From JBDKTH01 sp964558295 (GTDB lineage Bacteria; Planctomycetota; Planctomycetia; Pirellulales; Thermoguttaceae): a DNA stretch of 45,638 nucleotides. The stretch is from contig CAZLDQ010000014.1 of the NCBI GenBank assembly GCA_964558295.1, positions 1-45,638 of the forward strand. Reading direction: 5' to 3'. The notes beneath the pieces were generated by a model, which was not told the DNA's origin, did no database searches, and was given only the letters and a program-made list of their open reading frames with translations. Shown here in pieces: positions 1 to 7,820 of this stretch (its first letter is position 1; each line of letters begins with the position of its first letter). A program made the position numbers and the translations under genes.

Positions 1-2
1 CC

Positions 3-161
3 TATTATCGCCTTCCGGAACACTTCGAATCCTGGGCTAGGAAACTCCGCGATGCCCGAAACGCACTTGGCGAGAGCAAGCACACCAAGCGGGCTGGTCG
101 ACAAACGGGACGAAGTATCGTTCACGAGGATCAGGTAGAAGGCCAACGGGACGAGGATTAG
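3..161 (+). CDS. C-terminal fragment of an unidentified protein (5' end outside window)
   Basis: Frame 3 is open from the window edge to a TAG at 159-161 and encodes 53 residues. They begin YYRLPEHFESWARKLRDA and become rich in Lys, Arg, Glu and Asp towards the end. The amphipathic, charged composition looks like a real protein C-terminus; the other two plus frames close early or lack this character. I do not recognise the family. It precedes the element's gene set in the same orientation and is probably part of it. Confidence 0.45.
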   Translation, partial: YYRLPEHFESWARKLRDARNALGESKHTKRAGRQTGRSIVHEDQVEGQRDED

Positions 162-528
162 TCCCCAGAAGACGACCTCTGCTCCAAACCGGACCGAACC
201 GGACCTTCTCAAAATTCTTTCGGCGTTCCTAACTCCTGTTCTGGCAGGTGCTTAGCGTCTATCGCCGTTCGTCACTATCGGTCCGCTTTGTGGCCTTCAG
301 AGTCGCGTGAATTCTTGCAAGGGTCAACTGATCCGAACGGCATTACACGCTGCTTGTGGGCTGAAACCGTAGGCCACCATCTTTCCCTCACCCGCACGCA
401 CGAGGGATCGAGCCCCTGGCCTGCCCACTCACGCTCCCAGCTTCCGTCACGGTCGCGGTGCTGACATCAAGGCCCGGCTTAGCGATGCCACGAGCATCTT
501 GTCCGGTGCCCGAACATGGGAATTCACA
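162..528. other. Gene-free stretch at the left of the window
   Basis: About 370 bases without a convincing gene. There is a short direct repeat (CCGGACCGAACCGGACC, near 190-206). No clear sigma-70 promoter or terminator is visible. A minus-strand open frame across 388-933 has atypical composition and runs antisense to a better gene, so it was not taken as coding. Confidence 0.4.
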
Positions 529-1458
529 ATGCGAGTCAAGAACGAAGGAGAATTGGAGCAATTGGGGCTGACAATCAACTCTGTTGATTCCAGCCAAGAC
601 ATCAGAGTAGCGGGCTTGCCCTTGACGGTTGATCCAGATGGGGCACAGCCGAACGGCGGCCAGTCCGACGACGATCGCCGCCCCCAAGAGGGCAGCCAGG
701 TTGATGACAATACTCCGCCCAGCGACGGCGGGAGTGGCGGCGACCACACCGAGAACTCCATCCGTGAGCTTTTCGACCGTGCACTCTCCAACCTTAGAGA
801 CGCAAGCGCACTTCAAGCCAGGGCAGCCGGGTTTCTCAGGAAAACGACGCTCCATGTTTTCGAGGCGGGACGAGCGCTCAACGAGGCATGCCAACTCCTC
901 AAGAGCGAGCAACGCTGGTGCGAATGGCTCCAACAGTACGGGATAGCCCGGTCAACGGCCTGGGAGGCTGTGGAGCTATTCCGTCGCGCAAAGAAGCCGT
1001 CGGCGATTGCTAATCTCCAGATCACCGAAGCGAAGATCAAGTTCGGCATCCAAAAGCCACGTGAGAAAGCTCACGGCACGGCTACGGCAGACACCGATTC
1101 GAATACCGTAGGATTAGCCCGCAAAAGTCGAGGTTCTTCGACGTCTGGAACCACACAGAGCCGAATGACTACGCCACTTGAGGGCCACCCCAACGCAGAC
1201 TCAGCAACAACGGCTGTAACCACCCTCCGGGTCGCTGATGACGATAGTACCATGCCAACCGCTGACGCTGCCTATGCTTTACCCCCGCTGGACGACGCCT
1301 TCGTAATGAGGGCAACGGACGAAGACGCCTTTCTGGCCTTCGTGGAGCAGTGCGGTGGATTGCGCCGGGCTGCCCAAGTATTCCAGGCCGCTTGGCGTTC
1401 CGCAGCGGAGAAAGCGCGAAAGCATACAGATAATACACCAGAAGGAGAGAGCAGATGA
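529..1458 (+). CDS. DUF3102-like accessory protein of the integrative element
   Basis: About 309 residues. The first 80 residues are polar, Gly/Asp/Pro-rich and probably disordered. Residues about 85-190 contain a helical segment with RALNEACQLL, EWLQQYGIARSTAWE and similar pieces, resembling the DUF3102 pattern (a helix ending in 'W..WL', then a helix-turn-helix-like stretch). A second helical block sits at the C-terminus, from about 265. DUF3102-type proteins are often found on phages and plasmids and are presumed DNA-associated; a specific role is not known. The ATG at 529 is preferred over an upstream TTG at 499 because the earlier codons look non-coding. The stop overlaps the start of the methylase by 4 nt (ATGA), so the two are translationally coupled. 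Confidence 0.6.
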   Translation: MRVKNEGELEQLGLTINSVDSSQDIRVAGLPLTVDPDGAQPNGGQSDDDRRPQEGSQVDDNTPPSDGGSGGDHTENSIRELFDRALSNLRDASALQARAAGFLRKTTLHVFEAGRALNEACQLLKSEQRWCEWLQQYGIARSTAWEAVELFRRAKKPSAIANLQITEAKIKFGIQKPREKAHGTATADTDSNTVGLARKSRGSSTSGTTQSRMTTPLEGHPNADSATTAVTTLRVADDDSTMPTADAAYALPPLDDAFVMRATDEDAFLAFVEQCGGLRRAAQVFQAAWRSAAEKARKHTDNTPEGESR

Positions 1459-2423
1459 CAATATTTGCGTCCGACACTCCACCTGTACGCAAGCCACCTA
1501 TAATGCTTTACACCTACCCTGGTGGCAAATGGCGATTAGCTAAGAAATACTCTCGCTACTATCCCCCGCATCACCACTTCGTCTCTGTGTTCGGTGGGAG
1601 TGGCGCGGAAATCGCCCTCAAGCCGCCCTCGCCACTTGAGACACTAAACGACAAGGATGACCTGATCTACAACGTCTTTGTCGTCTTGCGAGACGACGCA
1701 CTCCGCGAGCAGCTTGTCCGCCTGTTGGACAATACGCCGGATGGTCGCAGTCAGTACATGGAATGCCATCGTATTATGACTCGCTCATCCGAGCCAGTGC
1801 CGTCCGTACGTAAGGCATGGGCATATCTGGTCTGTGCCACGACTGGGTATCACGGCCCTCACCCTGTGAAAACGCGTTCGTGGTCAATGTATCGCCGCGC
1901 AAAACACAGCACAACTCATCGATTGATTGCACTGCCCGAGACAATTCAAGCCTGGAAGGATCGATTCCGCCAAGTGCGGCTAGAAAACACGAGTTGGCAA
2001 AGGGTCATCGACCAATACGACGCTCCAGATACTTTCTTCTTTTGCGATCCGCCCTATCACCCGGAGGTATGTTCTTCCGGATTGTACTGCCATGAAATGA
2101 CCGCCGAAGAACACGCCGAACTCTTGGAACGCCTAGCTCGCGTCAAAGGGCGAGTTCTTCTGTGTGGAATCAATCACCCGCTCTATGAAGAGCATTTGTT
2201 CTATTGGAGGCGAGTTTCGTTCGAAACGCGAACAACCATGACCCGTACCAGCGATAAGCCTAAACGCAAAGAGGAAATTTGGCTCAATTTCGAGGCCGAT
2301 GGAGCCAAAGTGCATGATCACAGGAGTCGTATCACCGAACGGTTCGTCGCAACTGTCGGTGGCGTGGAGGAAGCAGAACGGTACATCCAGCGTTACAAGC
2401 GATTTCTCAATCTCCCGGAATGA
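1455..2423 (+). CDS. D12-class DNA N6-adenine methyltransferase (Dam-like)
   Basis: 322 residues, a normal size for the D12/Dam family, which transfers a methyl group from S-adenosylmethionine to N6 of adenine. The order is as expected: the YPGGKWRLAKK start motif (about 21-31), the AdoMet-binding FGGSG (about 46-50), then the catalytic DPPY at 198-201 within FFFCDPPYHPEV. The start overlaps the stop of the preceding gene (ATGA) and has a strong GAAGGAGAG ribosome site. No restriction endonuclease gene is visible nearby, so it looks like an orphan methylase of a mobile element, perhaps protecting it from host restriction or marking its own regulatory sites (inference). The recognition sequence cannot be read from the protein by eye. 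Confidence 0.9.
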   Translation: MTIFASDTPPVRKPPIMLYTYPGGKWRLAKKYSRYYPPHHHFVSVFGGSGAEIALKPPSPLETLNDKDDLIYNVFVVLRDDALREQLVRLLDNTPDGRSQYMECHRIMTRSSEPVPSVRKAWAYLVCATTGYHGPHPVKTRSWSMYRRAKHSTTHRLIALPETIQAWKDRFRQVRLENTSWQRVIDQYDAPDTFFFCDPPYHPEVCSSGLYCHEMTAEEHAELLERLARVKGRVLLCGINHPLYEEHLFYWRRVSFETRTTMTRTSDKPKRKEEIWLNFEADGAKVHDHRSRITERFVATVGGVEEAERYIQRYKRFLNLPE

Positions 2424-2439
2424 ACTAGCAAGACAAGAA

Positions 2440-2787
2440 ATGAACATGATGAACAGGACACAAGCAGCAGCAAATTATGTTCGCGCGCTTTTCGAACAAT
2501 CGGACCGAGGAGTTTACGAGTGCGGAAACCATATCATCATCTATGGTAACGACGGATATGCCAAGAACCGGCAAACGCAAAAATATGTTGAGAGGATGCG
2601 ATCCATTCTCAACTACTACCAACTCAATGATTGTGAGTTCGGGCTATCAGACGATGGGCACGCTTGGGTTTTGCTGGTAACACCGGAAGAGAACCATATC
2701 GTCGATCCGGAGGATTTGAATTCTGACCTATGGAAGTGCTGGGCGGAGGGCATTACCACGGACACGGATGATTTCAAGGACATGTAG
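2440..2787 (+). CDS. Small acidic hypothetical protein, apparently cut short by an amber codon
   Basis: 115 residues from the ATG at 2440; two further ATGs (2446, 2449) are possible starts. The body (NYVRALFEQSDRGVYECGNH to WVLLVTPEENHIVD) looks like a compact alpha/beta domain, and the tail is acidic. I do not recognise the family. The reading frame stops at a TAG (2785-2787) directly after DDFKDM. The same frame then continues with three near-perfect heptads (FKDLEDS, LKDLDDS, LKDLDE) to a second TAG at 2854-2856. The segment before the amber already resembles the repeat (FKDM against FKDL), so the ancestral protein was probably 138 residues with a short coiled-coil-like tail. Read-through, mutation and sequencing error cannot be distinguished here. 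Confidence 0.6.
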   Translation: MNMMNRTQAAANYVRALFEQSDRGVYECGNHIIIYGNDGYAKNRQTQKYVERMRSILNYYQLNDCEFGLSDDGHAWVLLVTPEENHIVDPEDLNSDLWKCWAEGITTDTDDFKDM

Positions 2788-2793
2788 AGGTTC

Positions 2794-2856
2794 TTCAAGG
2801 ACTTGGAAGACTCGCTCAAGGATTTGGATGATTCTCTCAAGGACTTGGATGAATAG
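2794..2856 (+). repeat. Three tandem 21-bp units encoding an acidic heptad
   Basis: Units at 2794-2814, 2815-2835 and 2836-2856 differ at only a few positions and encode FKDLEDS, LKDLDDS and LKDLDE-stop, in frame with the gene upstream but after its amber codon. The Leu spacing of the heptad suggests a short coiled coil or amphipathic helix. Repeats this close in sequence arise by slippage. Confidence 0.8.
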
Positions 2857-2876
2857 CTCACAGATAGGGAGAAGAA

Positions 2877-3107
2877 ATGAAGATATCTTCAGTCAGCGTT
2901 GTATTGAGCAAGAAGAGAACCGTGAATTATCAGTCCACTGGCAACTCTGTCGGGCTGACAGCGGACCTGGATGAGGGAGAGGATGCCCATGCTGCTGTGC
3001 GACAGCTTCAAAGGGAGGCCGCGAAACTGTTGCTCAAGATGGACGGACAGCAGCAATCCGAGACCATTGGTGGCCGAGATCGGTCAAAGGAGGAGGATCA
3101 GCGATGA
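2877..3107 (+). CDS. Small conserved-looking protein of the element, function unknown
   Basis: 76 residues starting MKISSVSVVLSKKRTVNYQS, followed by SVGLTADLDEGEDAHAAV and a charged helix. The layout (beta strands containing 'K.RTVN', then 'V.L.A.L.EGED', then a helix) resembles small proteins of unknown function I associate with phages and plasmids; this is recollection, not a search. A good ribosome site (AGGGAGAAGAA) precedes the ATG. Its stop overlaps the next ATG by 4 nt (ATGA at 3104-3107), so it is coupled to the YkgJ-type gene. Confidence 0.6.
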   Translation: MKISSVSVVLSKKRTVNYQSTGNSVGLTADLDEGEDAHAAVRQLQREAAKLLLKMDGQQQSETIGGRDRSKEEDQR

Positions 3108-3700
3108 AGGAACGATCATGTGGCGAATGCCGAGCGTGTTGCACTGTGTTCGGCGTATCTGAACTGGGAAAGCCCTATTACCGGCCATGCCCGCACCTCA
3201 CCGAGAATGGATGCGGTATCTACGAGTGCCGTCCTGCATCCTGCCGGGGATTCTACTGCCTCTGGCTGGACGGAGTTGTGCCGGGAGACGAGCGAAGGCG
3301 TCCCGATAATCTTGGGGTGATTTTCGGTTTAAGTCGCCGGGCCACACTGGAGGGACCGCTAGTGTATCTGGAGGTTTGGGAAGTGACGGAGGGCGTGATG
3401 GCGACCGACCGGGTACGATACTTGGCTCACAAACTCGACCACGACCTCGGGGTTATCCAAAAGGTGCGATGGCAACCTGCCAATCTCCCGGTTCCCGTCG
3501 CCTACGTGATTGACGGCGAGCGTTGGCCGCAAGGTGTCGCATTTGGTGATTGTCATGACCTGATTCGCCTTGAACCACAGGGAGGGCGAGATGTTCTTTA
3601 CACCGGGATCACTGCCGACATTCGTCGGATTGATGACGACGGTAAATCGGTGATTGCGATGAGTGGTCCAGGGGGGAGTGTCAGTGAACTGCCGGTATAG
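3104..3700 (+). CDS. YkgJ-type cysteine-cluster protein
   Basis: 198 residues. The N-terminal 55 carry the typical pattern: CGECRACC (Cys 6, 9, 12, 13), then CPHLTENGCGIYECRP (Cys 29, 37, 42) and SCRGFYC (Cys 47, 52). This matches the YkgJ/UPF0153 family, thought to bind zinc or an iron-sulfur cluster; no reaction is established. The rest (from about 60) is a domain I do not recognise. It is coupled to the gene before it (ATGA overlap) and followed closely by the next, so it is in the same operon. Members of this family occur on mobile elements in planctomycetes and proteobacteria as accessory genes. Confidence 0.75.
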   Translation: MKERSCGECRACCTVFGVSELGKPYYRPCPHLTENGCGIYECRPASCRGFYCLWLDGVVPGDERRRPDNLGVIFGLSRRATLEGPLVYLEVWEVTEGVMATDRVRYLAHKLDHDLGVIQKVRWQPANLPVPVAYVIDGERWPQGVAFGDCHDLIRLEPQGGRDVLYTGITADIRRIDDDGKSVIAMSGPGGSVSELPV

Positions 3701-3710
3701 GAGTGAACAA

Positions 3711-4403
3711 ATGAGGAAACGAGAACCACGATTGCTTGTAGGAAATGGAACGGTCAAACCCAAGTACTGTCTTCATCATCGGCGTAACAAGCGACTCGCC
3801 TGTTACGCGATGCCCAATGGACAACGAAGAGGCCCCTTACTCTTCTACTCGGCAACGGATGCGAAGTGGTATTGCCGAAAGATCGCGGGGAAGGACTGGA
3901 GGCCCAAGATGCTCGATACGGAGGGGATCAAGCGGGCAGTGATGGAGTACGGCGAAGGGCGATTTATGTGGGGGGTGAATCGGCAGAATGGAAAGGCCGG
4001 GTACTCATTGATGTGCGAGATGTCACTATCGGAGGTGAGAGAGGAGTTGGAACGAGCGCGAATGCCGTTGCGTCACGCAAGCCTCACGCCTGAACTGGAG
4101 CGACTTTGTCGCGAAACATACGAAAGCGTTGGGAAATACCGCTCGCCGACCTACGAACAGTGGGAATTTGGTTTCCTGCATGATACCCATCCCGACAAAG
4201 AGCTTGCCATTTGGAAAGAAATCGGGGCAGCCCTACGGGCTTGGGCGAAAAGGCATCCTGGCGGTGACATGAAAATGGCCAGCGTTGTACTGTGTCTGAT
4301 CGCCACAGGCGTGGATAGAAATACGTTGCCCCTTGAGTATGTGGACTTGGTTGAGTTTTACACTGGGCCGATCAGCCCGCTGGTCTTCGGGAGTGTGAAA
4401 TGA
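3711..4403 (+). CDS. Hypothetical protein of the integrative element
   Basis: 230 residues from the ATG at 3711, chosen because ATAGGAG sits just upstream; a longer frame from 3663 would overlap the preceding gene without a good ribosome site. The N-terminus is basic (KREPRLLV, HHRRNKRLACY) with a beta-rich feel. Residues about 90-130 are helical (EMSLSEVREELERARMPL). The C-terminal third is helical with WAKRHPGG and a hydrophobic stretch that is too short and polar for a membrane segment. No family recognised. The stop overlaps a possible 27-residue ORF. Confidence 0.6.
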   Translation: MRKREPRLLVGNGTVKPKYCLHHRRNKRLACYAMPNGQRRGPLLFYSATDAKWYCRKIAGKDWRPKMLDTEGIKRAVMEYGEGRFMWGVNRQNGKAGYSLMCEMSLSEVREELERARMPLRHASLTPELERLCRETYESVGKYRSPTYEQWEFGFLHDTHPDKELAIWKEIGAALRAWAKRHPGGDMKMASVVLCLIATGVDRNTLPLEYVDLVEFYTGPISPLVFGSVK

Positions 4404-4483
4404 GTGACGGCGGTCTGCGATATATGGCGAATGAGTACCTACAAGATGAGGAGAGTGATTATGGAATACCTGGAGATGATTGA
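4400..4483 (+). CDS. Possible 27-residue acidic micro-protein
   Basis: The ATG at 4400 overlaps the TGA of the preceding gene (ATGA), the same coupling used elsewhere in this operon. It encodes MSDGGLRYMANEYLQDEE followed by SDYGIPGDD. Its 3' end overlaps the start of the next gene at 4461 in another frame. It may be a true small protein or merely a translational bridge that carries ribosomes to the next start. Confidence 0.3.
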   Translation: MSDGGLRYMANEYLQDEESDYGIPGDD

Positions 4484-4928
4484 GTGCGGTAATGGAGAGT
4501 ACAACATGCGGGTGGGTGCGCCCCGTGAGACTAGCGTGTGTACGGATAAGGGCTGGATTGCACGCATTACAGGAGTTGACCCGAAATACGGCTACGCCCG
4601 CACATTCCTGGTTCGTAGCCGAAAGACAAGCCACGAACGGACTCACTACGGACTACTGGAGGGCTGCGTTTACGAATACCGCCACATTTTCTGCCCTGGC
4701 CAAAGCAACCACTCCTACAGCAAGTACGGTGGCGCATCGGGCTACTTTACTGTTCGCGATGGCAACATTGTTGAACTGACTGAGACTGATGTATGCCGCC
4801 TGCTGTCGGGTCAGACACATGAATCCGTTGTGTGCGATCCAAAGTCGATCACGCGGAAAAGAGGTGAATCCACGGCAGGAAAACCGGGCGGGAGTCCGAG
4901 GCCGGACCTAACGAGTTTCCGGGATTAG
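4461..4928 (+). CDS. Hypothetical protein of the integrative element
   Basis: 155 residues from the ATG at 4461, chosen for the GAGGAG ribosome site a few bases upstream; a GTG at 4404 is an alternative that would add 19 residues. The protein starts MEYLEMIECGNGEYNMRV and contains a beta-rich core with VCTDKGWIARITGVDPKYGY, many aromatic residues and a short basic, Pro-rich tail. The core could be a small OB- or SH3-like barrel, but that is only an impression. I do not recognise the family. Confidence 0.55.
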   Translation: MEYLEMIECGNGEYNMRVGAPRETSVCTDKGWIARITGVDPKYGYARTFLVRSRKTSHERTHYGLLEGCVYEYRHIFCPGQSNHSYSKYGGASGYFTVRDGNIVELTETDVCRLLSGQTHESVVCDPKSITRKRGESTAGKPGGSPRPDLTSFRD

Positions 4929-5133
4929 TTTCTAACTCAGTCCCCGACCGCGGTAAATCGCGAAGGATCGGATCGATGGGGATCGGTGGTCCGAAGACGC
5001 CGTCCACAGTGAATGCCACGATGTTCGCACGGGGGCTCGCTCTACGCGACGGCTCACTGTCCGCAATCATCTGGATCAATGACGGCGGCACAGGCCGCAG
5101 TCGGTGAAAACAAAAATTGTACCAAAGGAAGCA

Positions 5134-5499
5134 ATGGATATGAGAAAGGCCCCCGGAAACTGGGAGATAGAGAACGTGCGAGGACTTGATGCGAACACCA
5201 TGCGAATCGACGGGACCGCCATTGACGGCTTGATCGGCCCCGTGAACGGCGACGGAGCCTCCGTCCTGGCGGACATCGCCGCCAGTCTGAAGCGAATCGC
5301 GGATCACGTCGACCCGCCGCCGCCCGACATCGTGGACACAACCTACATCGCCAACAAGCTGGGGCTTACGAAAGTCTGGGTTGCCGAAATGGCGCTGAAC
5401 AAAGTGATCCCAGCGAATTGCATCGTTCCCGGTACAGGGAACGGGAAACCGTGGAAATTCTACCGGACACGGATCGACAAGTGGATTGAGATGAGATAG
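5134..5499 (+). CDS. Helix-turn-helix protein, candidate excisionase (recombination directionality factor)
   Basis: About 121 residues. The last 50 (DTTYIANKLGLTKVWVAEMA to FYRTRIDKWI) have the MerR/Xis-type layout: a helix-turn-helix, a wing with a glycine turn, then a final 'R..ID.WI' that is frequent in excisionase-like proteins. The N-terminal part (MRIDGTAIDGL and LADIAASLKRIADHV) is probably a linker plus helix. The gene ends 22 nt before the integrase start in the same orientation, the usual place for a directionality factor. ATGs at 5134 and 5140 both follow AAAGGA. The excisionase role is inferred from position and fold; it could equally regulate the integrase. Confidence 0.6.
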   Translation: MDMRKAPGNWEIENVRGLDANTMRIDGTAIDGLIGPVNGDGASVLADIAASLKRIADHVDPPPPDIVDTTYIANKLGLTKVWVAEMALNKVIPANCIVPGTGNGKPWKFYRTRIDKWIEMR

Positions 5500-5521
5500 T
5501 TGGCACGGCGGGAGCGGCGGA

Positions 5522-6943
5522 ATGCCACGGAAGCCCAAGCAGGAAAAGCAGAAAGTCAGCATCTTAGTAAACGGCTCGCCCGTCACTGTGATCCTGCATC
5601 CGCCCACTGGAGCACATAAGTCTTGGCGGGCCTACTGGCACGGGCTGCCGAGGGCCAGGAGCACCGGCCAGCATAAGCTCGAGGACGCGGTGGCCGTTGC
5701 GGAAAATATGTTGCGGAACGGCGGCAGCCGCATTCATCCCAACGATTTGGTCCTGAGCGATGAGGAATTTGATGAAGTTCAGCGGCGGCATTTCGGAAAG
5801 AAGAAAGACCCCGCCGCCCAGGCCAGGGCGCAGAAATCGCTTACCGCTTGTTTGGAGGCAATTTCTGCATTCCGGGAAATCACTGGCATTTGCCCGATCA
5901 CTAAGGCCACGCCGAGGGATTGCGAGCGCTTTCAAGAGGCTGCACTGAAGATGCCCCGTGATTGGAGGATGTCTCACCCGAAAAGGAATAGTGAGTCTGT
6001 GCCCCGTATCCGGCCCAACACGGTCATCAAATGGTCGGTCGCACTTCAAGCGGCGTTTGAGCGGGCTAATCGAGATGCCGGAAAGAAGTGCGTGCGTGGG
6101 GTTGTGGATGAGAATAAGTTGCTTTCGTCGAATCCGTGGAGGAATTTCACTTGGATCGACGGCACTGCCCCGAAGAAGCGACATCTCAGCGATGAGGAAC
6201 TTCTTTCAATTCTAGATTTCCTCGAAGGCCGTTGGCCCGGCGTGACGACGGGATCACTGTTTGCCAAGATGAGCCTCTGGATGTGGGCCAGGCGTGCTGA
6301 GGTTGCCAGCCTCCGCTGGGACAATCTCCGTGTTATCGGGGACGAATACCATTTTGACTTCGTTGGGAAGTGGGGTGTCAGGAAGTGGGCAAGGATTCCG
6401 GCTGGGCTGTACCGCGAGTTGCTCAAGGTGCGTACTGGCAGCCCATACGTTTTCGCTGCATACACCGATCAGCTTCGGGATCACTACCGGAGAGGTGCCT
6501 ATCCCCTGACCGCCAAGATTGTTGGCCCGGAATTCGATCCCGAACTCCTGTATCGTTGGTTTCACAACAAGATTAGGAAATGGGCCGATGTGACGGGTCG
6601 GGAGCGAGCCAGCCACCATTCTTTCCGAAAGACGGCACTCCAGACCGCCAGAAGGGGTGATGATCGCAACGGGCAGGTGGCCCAGGATGCGAGAGTCACC
6701 GAGGCGGTGATGATGCGCCATTACGTCGACGAAACGGACGAGGAACTGCGTCAGGCCAGCAACCGGACCTACGCTCGCCTTCTAGCGGGGATCAGCCCAA
6801 TGGTTGCGGAACGATATGGCTACTCAGCCGACGAAGAGGGAGTCAGCTTGCAGGATCAACTGACTGCCGCTGTCGCGGCGAAGGATTGGAAGCGGGCACA
6901 GGAGCTTTTGGAGAAGCTGTCAAGAGATGGCCAGCAAGGGTAG
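5522..6943 (+). CDS. Tyrosine recombinase / phage-type integrase
   Basis: 473 residues. An N-terminal arm-binding-like region (about 1-90) is followed by a core-binding helical region (about 100-200) and the catalytic domain. Visible catalytic residues: the first Arg in ARRAEVASLRW (about 257-258), the HxxR box in SHHSFRKTAL (His366, Arg369), and a Tyr in MMRHYVDETDEE (about 401) in the position of the nucleophile. The beta-hairpin Lys is probably the one in KWGVRKWARIP. The enzyme would cut and rejoin the element at its att site, most likely the tRNA-Arg 3' end about 1 kb downstream. The length is within the usual range for planctomycete integrases. Confidence 0.88.
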   Translation: MPRKPKQEKQKVSILVNGSPVTVILHPPTGAHKSWRAYWHGLPRARSTGQHKLEDAVAVAENMLRNGGSRIHPNDLVLSDEEFDEVQRRHFGKKKDPAAQARAQKSLTACLEAISAFREITGICPITKATPRDCERFQEAALKMPRDWRMSHPKRNSESVPRIRPNTVIKWSVALQAAFERANRDAGKKCVRGVVDENKLLSSNPWRNFTWIDGTAPKKRHLSDEELLSILDFLEGRWPGVTTGSLFAKMSLWMWARRAEVASLRWDNLRVIGDEYHFDFVGKWGVRKWARIPAGLYRELLKVRTGSPYVFAAYTDQLRDHYRRGAYPLTAKIVGPEFDPELLYRWFHNKIRKWADVTGRERASHHSFRKTALQTARRGDDRNGQVAQDARVTEAVMMRHYVDETDEELRQASNRTYARLLAGISPMVAERYGYSADEEGVSLQDQLTAAVAAKDWKRAQELLEKLSRDGQQG

Positions 6944-6948
6944 GCGGA

Positions 6949-7683
6949 TCAGCAGTTGACGTACTTGATCGGATTCTGTGATCCGGGGGAAAAGTAGGTC
7001 CGAACACTCTTGCCAAGATACTTCTTTCGAATTGGCTCCGGTGCGATCTTACCGACAAACTCATACCGCTCGGACAGGTCGTATTCCTTTTCCAAGAAAT
7101 CCCGCCCCGTCATTGTGGAATCGGCGGGAACCCACGCAGCAATGGAATATGCTTCCCGCACGATGCCGCCATGCACAGAAAAAGCGAAGTCAGGGCTGTG
7201 GCGGTGCGGAGCGACCTTCCATACCCCCCTTGTTGCATCATACAACTCCAGTGGCGTCATCCCGTATCGATAGAGGCGGCTGATGTTGATGAGGATGACC
7301 TTGTCGCTGATCGTTACGTCCTCCGCATCCAACTCTTGAATGATCTCCGTGAGGCGTGCCCGACCGTTCTCTGCCGCGCCGTGGCCCTTGACCCGGTTGG
7401 TCAGTTCGTCCAGGCCGAGCAAAGCGATGGCGGCGGATTCCACAAGGAATGCCTCCCGTTCGGTGAGGCCGAACTTCAAGATTTCAAGGACCGGCTCCAG
7501 GCCGAGTTTGCGGAGTTCGACGATCCGTTTCACCTTCTCGCAATCCTCGGTGTCGTCCAGGTGGCTGTAGATTCGGTTGCCCTGCCCTTTGCCAACGTAA
7601 AAGGGTCGCTGAGTGCGGGGATCGACGTAGAGGTACACGTAGAACTTCAGCTTCTCGCAAACACGCCGGGGAATCGAGGGCAT
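6949..7683 (-). CDS. LEM3-like GIY-YIG nuclease-domain protein
   Basis: 244 residues. The N-terminal domain has the GIY-YIG signature in its LEM3/COG3680-like form: YVYLYVDP (15-22), FYVGKGQGNRIYSHL (28-42; catalytic Arg about 37) and the metal-binding Glu in FLVESAAIALLG (about 82). The C-terminal half (VILINISRLYRYGMTPLELY and WKVAP, FAFSVHGGIVREAYSI) resembles the beta-barrel-like domain often attached to this nuclease family. GIY-YIG domains cut DNA; the biological role of this subgroup is unsettled (repair, homing or defence). It lies between the integrase and the att-site tRNA, on the opposite strand, converging with the integrase with a 5-nt gap. No clear ribosome site precedes the ATG; instead a perfect palindrome sits 9-22 nt upstream. 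Confidence 0.8.
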   Translation of the reverse strand: MPSIPRRVCEKLKFYVYLYVDPRTQRPFYVGKGQGNRIYSHLDDTEDCEKVKRIVELRKLGLEPVLEILKFGLTEREAFLVESAAIALLGLDELTNRVKGHGAAENGRARLTEIIQELDAEDVTISDKVILINISRLYRYGMTPLELYDATRGVWKVAPHRHSPDFAFSVHGGIVREAYSIAAWVPADSTMTGRDFLEKEYDLSERYEFVGKIAPEPIRKKYLGKSVRTYFSPGSQNPIKYVNC

Positions 7684-7692
7684 CGGGGCAGG

Positions 7693-7705
7693 CTCGTTAA
7701 ACGAG
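7693..7705. promoter_or_regulatory. Perfect palindrome just upstream of the GIY-YIG gene, possible operator
   Basis: CTCGTTAAACGAG is a perfect inverted repeat (6-bp arms around a central A), 10-22 nt upstream of the minus-strand start codon. It occupies the place of the ribosome site, so a bound repressor or an RNA hairpin would block initiation. The function is inferred. Confidence 0.35.
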
Positions 7706-7787
7706 GGGGTGAGGAAGGCTTACCAATTGGCGGTCAGCCTGTCATCATAACCCAAGCCAGCAGCGATGCGAGATGCCGAAACAGTCA

Positions 7788-7820
7788 GGCCCTTGCCGGT
7801 CGTGGCGACCGGCAAGGGCC
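7788..7820. terminator. Strong hairpin between tRNA-Arg and the GIY-YIG gene
   Basis: Arms 7788-7802 and 7806-7820 are perfectly complementary (15 bp, GGCCCTTGCCGGTCG) around a TGG loop. Neither side has a solid T-run, so efficient intrinsic termination is doubtful. It could insulate the tRNA (transcribed leftwards) from the GIY-YIG gene, or be a recombination-associated structure near the att site. Confidence 0.4.

Noticed and set aside
22..36. TTCGAATCC near the left edge as the missing left att copy
   Set aside because: It resembles a generic T-loop sequence only; the flanking bases do not match the tRNA-Arg 3' end, and the position lies inside the open frame 3-161.
388..933. Minus-strand open frame over the DUF3102-like gene
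   Set aside because: It is antisense to a gene with clear protein-like sequence and has no start signal or domain.
1455..2423. A restriction-modification system
   Set aside because: Only the methylase is present; no endonuclease-like gene is seen nearby.
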